From Oceaniglobus ichthyenteri (GTDB lineage Bacteria; Pseudomonadota; Alphaproteobacteria; Rhodobacterales; Rhodobacteraceae), in assembly GCF_003057885.1 (NCBI RefSeq), contig NZ_QAGK01000008.1, positions 116,140 to 180,139 on the forward strand: DNA of 64,000 bases, written 5' to 3'. How positions within the stretch are numbered: the first letter of the stretch is position 1; each line of letters begins with the position of its first letter. The position numbers and the translations under genes are program-made. The notes below the pieces were generated by a model. It searched no databases, was not told the origin of the DNA, and was given only the letters and a program-made list of their open reading frames with translations. Below are positions 60,436-64,000 of this stretch, one piece after another.

Positions 60436-61059
60436 CTATGCGGGTTTGCCATGTTCGGCGGCGCGATACAGCGGGTGTTTCACCATGATCGCGGCAAAAC
60501 GGGCGCTGTCCAGATGCCGGTTCAGCCATGTTGCCAGATGTGGCCAGGGCTGTGCGTCAAACCACGCCCGGTCGATCATTGCGAACTGGCGGACAAACGG
60601 AAACAGGGCCGCGTCAATCATTGTGTCCTGCGGTCCGGTCAGGGCCGGATGATGTGACAGCCTGTCGTTCAGCGGGTGCAACAGCGCGGCGGCGGTGGCG
60701 CGGGCCTGATCCGGGTCGGCATCGGGGTATCGATTGGCGTACTTCGTGCGGTCCAGTGCCTGTTTGAACGGCCCGTCATTGGTGGCGATCAAAGCTGCGT
60801 CGTCAGCCGAAAACTCCAGCCACCCTTCAGGATCGTTCTGCGCCAAGGCCCAGTGCATCACATCCAGGCTTTCGTCGATCACACCATCGCGGGTTTGCAA
60901 AACCGGCACCGTGCCTTTGGGTGAGGCCGCCAGCATTTCCGCAGGTTTGTCGCGCAACAAAATCTCGCGATGGTCCACTGTGATTTGCGCGCCATGCAGC
61001 GCCAGACGCGCGCGCATGGCAAAAGGGCAGCGGCGAAACGACCACAGAATCGGTGTCAT
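60436..61059 (-). CDS. Glutathione S-transferase family protein
   Basis: This is a 207-aa GST-like protein: ILWSFRRCPFAMRARLAL has the Cys-Pro-Phe-Ala motif of Cys-type (omega/beta-like) GSTs, and GTVPVLQTRDGVIDESLDVMHW follows. The C-terminal helical domain contains FPFVRQFAMID and WPHLATWLNRHL. Its start overlaps the mtaB stop as ATGA, so it is the last gene of dapF-mtaB-GST. A thiol-transfer role on small molecules or proteins is likely; substrate unknown. Confidence 0.88.
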   Translation of the reverse strand: MTPILWSFRRCPFAMRARLALHGAQITVDHREILLRDKPAEMLAASPKGTVPVLQTRDGVIDESLDVMHWALAQNDPEGWLEFSADDAALIATNDGPFKQALDRTKYANRYPDADPDQARATAAALLHPLNDRLSHHPALTGPQDTMIDAALFPFVRQFAMIDRAWFDAQPWPHLATWLNRHLDSARFAAIMVKHPLYRAAEHGKPA

Positions 61060-62303
61060 GGCAGCGCCCGCGCCAGCAATGCGGTTTCTGTCTGCCCGGT
61101 GATGATGGCGGGCACGATCTGGCCCACGGGCTGATCGGTGTCAAACAGGGTTTCGGTGAACTGCGCGGTGCGCCCCATGCGCGGCGTTTCCATCAACACC
61201 GCATGATGCGCGCCCTGTTGCGATTCCAAATGCTGTGCCACACGTCCGGCCCCGGCGGCACGCAGGGCGGCGGCGCGCGCCTTGATCGCCGTGCCGTTCA
61301 CAGGCGGCATTTTGGCCGCTGGCGTGCCTTTGCGCGGCGAATAGGGAAACACATGCAACCAGGTCAGCCCACATTCGCGCACCAGATCAAGCGAGCCTTG
61401 GAACATCTCATCGGTTTCGGTGGGAAAACCGGCAATGATATCGGCGCCAAACACCATATCGGGGCGCAACCCCCGCGCCTGTTCGCAAAACGCAATGGCA
61501 TCATCGCGCAGATGGCGGCGTTTCATCCGTTTCAAAATCATGTCGTGGCCATGTTGCAAGGACAGGTGCAAATGCGGCATCAGCCGCGATTCGGTCGCAA
61601 TGGCCTGCATCAGATCGTCGTCGACTTCGATACTGTCGATACTGGAAATCCGCAGGCGCGGCAGGTCCGGCACCAGTTTCAAAATCCGCATCACCAGATT
61701 GCCAAGCCGCGGCAGCCCCGGCAAATCGGCCCCCCATGATGTCAGGTCAACGCCGGTCAGCACCACCTCGTTATAGCCCGACCCGACCAGGCGTTTGATC
61801 TGATCCACCACCACACCGGCGGGCACGCTGCGCGAATTGCCCCGCCCATAGGGGATGATGCAGAACGTACAGCGGTGATCACAGCCATTTTGCACCTGCA
61901 CATAGGCGCGGCTGCGGGTGCCGAATCCATCAATCAAATGCCCGGCGGTTTCCTTGACAGACATTATATCGTCAACCTGCACCTTTTCGGTGCCCAGATC
62001 GGCCCAGGTATTGGCCTGCATCTTTTCGGTATTGCCGATCACCCGGTCCACCTCGGGCATTTTGGCGAATGTTTCTGGTTCGGTTTGCGCGGCGCAGCCG
62101 GTGACGATCAGCGTGGCATTGGGATGGGCGCGGCGCAGTTTGCGAATCTCTTGCCGGGCCTTGCGCACCGCCTCGGCGGTAACGGCACAGGTATTCACCA
62201 CCACGGTGTTTTCCACCCCGGCTTGGGCGGTCAATTCGCGCATCGCCTCGGTTTCATAGGTGTTCAGGCGACAGCCAAGCGTGGCAAAAACCGGGGCGCT
62301 CAT
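61056..62303 (-). CDS. mtaB: tRNA t6A37 methylthiotransferase MtaB
   Basis: MtaB adds a methylthio group to t6A at position 37 of tRNAs decoding ANN codons, forming ms2t6A. This radical-SAM enzyme is 415 aa. The N-terminal UPF0004 domain has three Cys ligands (LGCRLN, VNTCAVT, VTGCAAQ). The radical-SAM cluster motif is [21 protein letters not shown]-terminal TRAM-like part follows. The start overlaps the dapF stop (ATGA), and the stop overlaps the GST start. It fits a housekeeping operon. Confidence 0.93.
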   Translation of the reverse strand: MSAPVFATLGCRLNTYETEAMRELTAQAGVENTVVVNTCAVTAEAVRKARQEIRKLRRAHPNATLIVTGCAAQTEPETFAKMPEVDRVIGNTEKMQANTWADLGTEKVQVDDIMSVKETAGHLIDGFGTRSRAYVQVQNGCDHRCTFCIIPYGRGNSRSVPAGVVVDQIKRLVGSGYNEVVLTGVDLTSWGADLPGLPRLGNLVMRILKLVPDLPRLRISSIDSIEVDDDLMQAIATESRLMPHLHLSLQHGHDMILKRMKRRHLRDDAIAFCEQARGLRPDMVFGADIIAGFPTETDEMFQGSLDLVRECGLTWLHVFPYSPRKGTPAAKMPPVNGTAIKARAAALRAAGAGRVAQHLESQQGAHHAVLMETPRMGRTAQFTETLFDTDQPVGQIVPAIITGQTETALLARALP

Positions 62304-63124
62304 ATCAGGCCCTCCATAAATTGCGCCGTCAGGGTGCCGGTAAACACATGCGCCGTGGCACCCGTCATCCAAACGCCATCGTCGCGCCATTCAATATCAA
62401 TCGGACCCCCGTCCAGATCGATTCGCACCGCGCGCCCGGTCAGCCCGCGCCGCGCCGCCGCCACCGCAGTGGCGCACGAGGACGAGCCCGAGGCCAAGGT
62501 CACCCCCACGCCCCGTTCCCACACCCGCATCCGAATATGATTCGCGCCGATGATTTGCGCCACTTGCACATTGGTGCGCTGTGGAAACAGCGGGTGATGT
62601 TCATGGGCCGCGCCAAAACCGGCCAGATCGACTGCGCCGACATCATCAACGAAAAAGGTGCAGTGCGGGTTGCCCATGCCGGTGGCCGTCGGTGCGCCCT
62701 CAATCGGCAGATGCAACGTGTCCATCGCGTGGGCCAGTGGAATATCGGCCCAATCAAGCAGGGGCGCCCCCATATTCACCGCCGTCAAACCGCCGCCCGA
62801 ATCGCGGGCCTGCAATATTCCGCGTTCGGTGCGCAGGGTCAGTGTGGGGGTGCCGGTTTCGTCCATGATATAACGGGCGATACAGCGCGTGGCATTGCCA
62901 CAGGCCCCCGCCGTGCTGCCATCGGCATTATAAAAGACCAACCCGACATCGGCATCGCCATCGCAATCAATCACCGCAAGCTGGTCAAATCCGACCCCGC
63001 GATGCCGGTCGCCCAACGCCCGCGCCAGTGCGGCGGTCATATCTGGCCCGCCGCTGCGGCGGTCAATGACAACGAAGTCGTTGCCGAGCCCGTGAAACTT
63101 CATGAACTGCAACGGATTATCCAC
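62300..63124 (-). CDS. dapF: Diaminopimelate epimerase
   Basis: DapF converts LL- to meso-diaminopimelate for lysine and peptidoglycan synthesis. The 274-aa protein shows [16 protein letters not shown], the first catalytic Cys in GACGNATRC, and the second in [18 protein letters not shown] 63124 is used, although ATG 63103 (MKFHGLG) is a good alternative and is the common family start. It is the first gene of the leftward dapF-mtaB-GST operon. Confidence 0.94.
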   Translation of the reverse strand: MDNPLQFMKFHGLGNDFVVIDRRSGGPDMTAALARALGDRHRGVGFDQLAVIDCDGDADVGLVFYNADGSTAGACGNATRCIARYIMDETGTPTLTLRTERGILQARDSGGGLTAVNMGAPLLDWADIPLAHAMDTLHLPIEGAPTATGMGNPHCTFFVDDVGAVDLAGFGAAHEHHPLFPQRTNVQVAQIIGANHIRMRVWERGVGVTLASGSSSCATAVAAARRGLTGRAVRIDLDGGPIDIEWRDDGVWMTGATAHVFTGTLTAQFMEGLI

Positions 63125-63245
63125 TTATCTGAGTGCCTGATGCGGGCATATATCCCTCCATCCCGATATTTGAAAGAGAAGGCCCCAATTTCTATCAGAT
63201 TTCTGCTTGACCCCAAAAACCGCTACGGGTAGCTAGCGACGCAGT

Positions 63246-63321
63246 GGGCCTGTAGCTCAGTTGGTAGAGCAACTGACTTTTAATCAGTAGGTCTCGGGTT
63301 CGACCCCCGACGGGCTCACCA
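63246..63321 (+). tRNA. tRNA-Lys (anticodon UUU)
   Basis: The 76-nt sequence folds as a cloverleaf. Acceptor GGGCCTG pairs with CGGGCTC (two G-U pairs), the D arm contains TAGCTCAGTTGGTAGAGC, the anticodon arm is ACTGA-CTTTTAA-TCAGT with anticodon TTT, and the T arm is TCGGG-TTCGACC-CCCGA. Discriminator A and an encoded CCA complete it. Confidence 0.97.
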
Positions 63322-63840
63322 TTCTACTATATACGTCGTGATCATACGGGCGCCTCTCAACCTGCGTTCTTCTCGTTCCATGTAAGAGCGACAACTTGTT
63401 GGGGCGCAAACTCTCGACCCGATCATTTCATCTTCCCGGTCTATGAAACGCCCAACGGTTTCGCCACGCTTCTGTGACGCTCTGTATAGAGTGTAGATTC
63501 GCAGGGCCGAACCATCATGGAGGGCTACATCTGGTCCCATGATACTCTGCGCAATGAGAGCTGCTCCATGTTCTTGCTCGCAGTAAGGGGGGTGCACGCT
63601 CAAAACCCCGAAACGCACCAGACCTCTCTATGGATCATCAAGTCCCTCTGAATTTCGCAGCAACGAGTCGGGTGCAGGGGTGCCAGTGCCTTCGATTCTA
63701 CGTTTTGTGAGATTGGAATCGGTGTTTCGGGCCGATTCTGCGCAACCAGAACTCAAGTTTCGAATCAAATCGGCCGACTGCAGGCGCATAATCCTGTTTT
63801 CCCCAACACTATGATCATGCCCAAAGCCCAATAAAATAGG
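63322..63840. other. Non-coding-looking region between tRNA-Lys and the rRNA-type promoter
   Basis: About 520 bases without a recognisable gene; base composition is lower in GC than elsewhere. Two minus-strand frames of about 100 codons (63316-63618 and 63628-63927) show no family features and overlap the tRNA or the promoter. It may be a long leader spacer or decayed sequence. Confidence 0.4.
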
Positions 63841-63842
63841 GC

Positions 63843-63918
63843 GCAAAAAGGTTTTCCAACAAATTTTGAACTTTTTCCCAAAAAAGGGGTTGCGGGTATG
63901 TGCTACTAACCGTAGAAC
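63843..63918 (+). promoter_or_regulatory. Probable rRNA operon promoter with UP-like element
   Basis: A/T-tract DNA (63843-63886) is followed by TTGCGG (63890-63895) and, 17 bp on, TAGAAC (63913-63918). A-tract UP-like DNA, an imperfect -35 and a GC-rich leader downstream (63919-64000) are typical of rrn promoters in Rhodobacterales. The 16S gene would begin beyond the window; no mature rRNA is visible here. Confidence 0.6.
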
Positions 63919-64000
63919 CCCTCTCACCGGCGGCGCAGAGATGCAGCGGCGGGGCGCACGGGACGGACGGAAGCGGAGACGCGGAGGTTGGTTCTGGGGC

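Noticed and set aside
63316..63618. 100-codon minus-strand frame next to tRNA-Lys
   Set aside because: Its end overlaps the tRNA 3' end and the product shows no recognisable features; kept only as part of the non-coding region.

Overview
The window looks like chromosomal DNA of a marine alphaproteobacterium of the Roseobacter group (Rhodobacterales). The evidence is the moderately high GC content, the protein families and their order (Tpa/Xsc/Pta/TauR taurine dissimilation with a SoeABC-type sulfite dehydrogenase, TAXI-type TRAP transport, DUF2161, DUF1150, YdcH/DUF465) and housekeeping neighbourhoods such as rsfS-rlmH-gpmI-envC-ctpA-rppH. No insertion sequence, integrase, prophage or CRISPR array was seen. 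The genes are dense and very often coupled by 4-nt ATGA overlaps.

Layout. 1-1667: the 3' part of polA and an RluE-type pseudouridine synthase. 1693-9008: a compact catabolic/transport island of unknown substrate: two SDR dehydrogenases divergent from an FAD monooxygenase, a GntR/UTRA repressor, an Asp/Glu-racemase/arylmalonate-decarboxylase-like protein and a two-gene TAXI-TRAP transporter. Two near-identical palindromes (core TTGTCCAGACAA) lie just upstream of the -35 regions of its two forward promoters. 9063-22506: a galactoside locus: ABC importer, alpha- and beta-galactosidases, mutarotase and an oxidative De Ley-Doudoroff route (sugar dehydrogenase, lactonase, KDGal kinase, KDPGal aldolase), with a divergent IclR regulator and the ABC ATPase. 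The galactonate dehydratase is not in the window.

22543-32609: an organosulfonate operon, xsc-pta-tauE-soeABC, with its MocR-type regulator tauR. It cleaves sulfoacetaldehyde to acetyl phosphate and sulfite, forms acetyl-CoA, and exports or oxidises the sulfite. The input half lies at 41406-46999: a taurine ABC importer (tauABC plus an RraA-like gene), divergent from taurine:pyruvate aminotransferase (tpa). Paired direct repeats like CTGGACCTAA, 22-23 bp apart, precede tauR, xsc and tpa, so the two loci probably form one TauR regulon.

32782-41041: purE-purK, a secreted lipase-like hydrolase, groES-groEL with a perfect CIRCE operator, a PAS/GGDEF diguanylate cyclase, DUF2750 and DUF2161 genes, and Mn-dependent pyrophosphatase. 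47051-51412: stress genes: a small heat-shock protein with a sigma-32-type promoter, DUF1150, an SH3 protein, a 2-hydroxyacid dehydrogenase, a PAS-like orphan, and csbD plus a general-stress flavoprotein gene behind a GGAAC-N17-CGTT motif. 51569-63124: a dimethylglycine/sarcosine-dehydrogenase-like flavoprotein, then ribosome-assembly, glycolytic, cell-envelope, RNA-decay, two GST, mtaB and dapF genes. A tRNA-Lys(UUU) follows. The last ~160 bases look like the promoter and leader of an rRNA operon whose 16S gene lies beyond the window.
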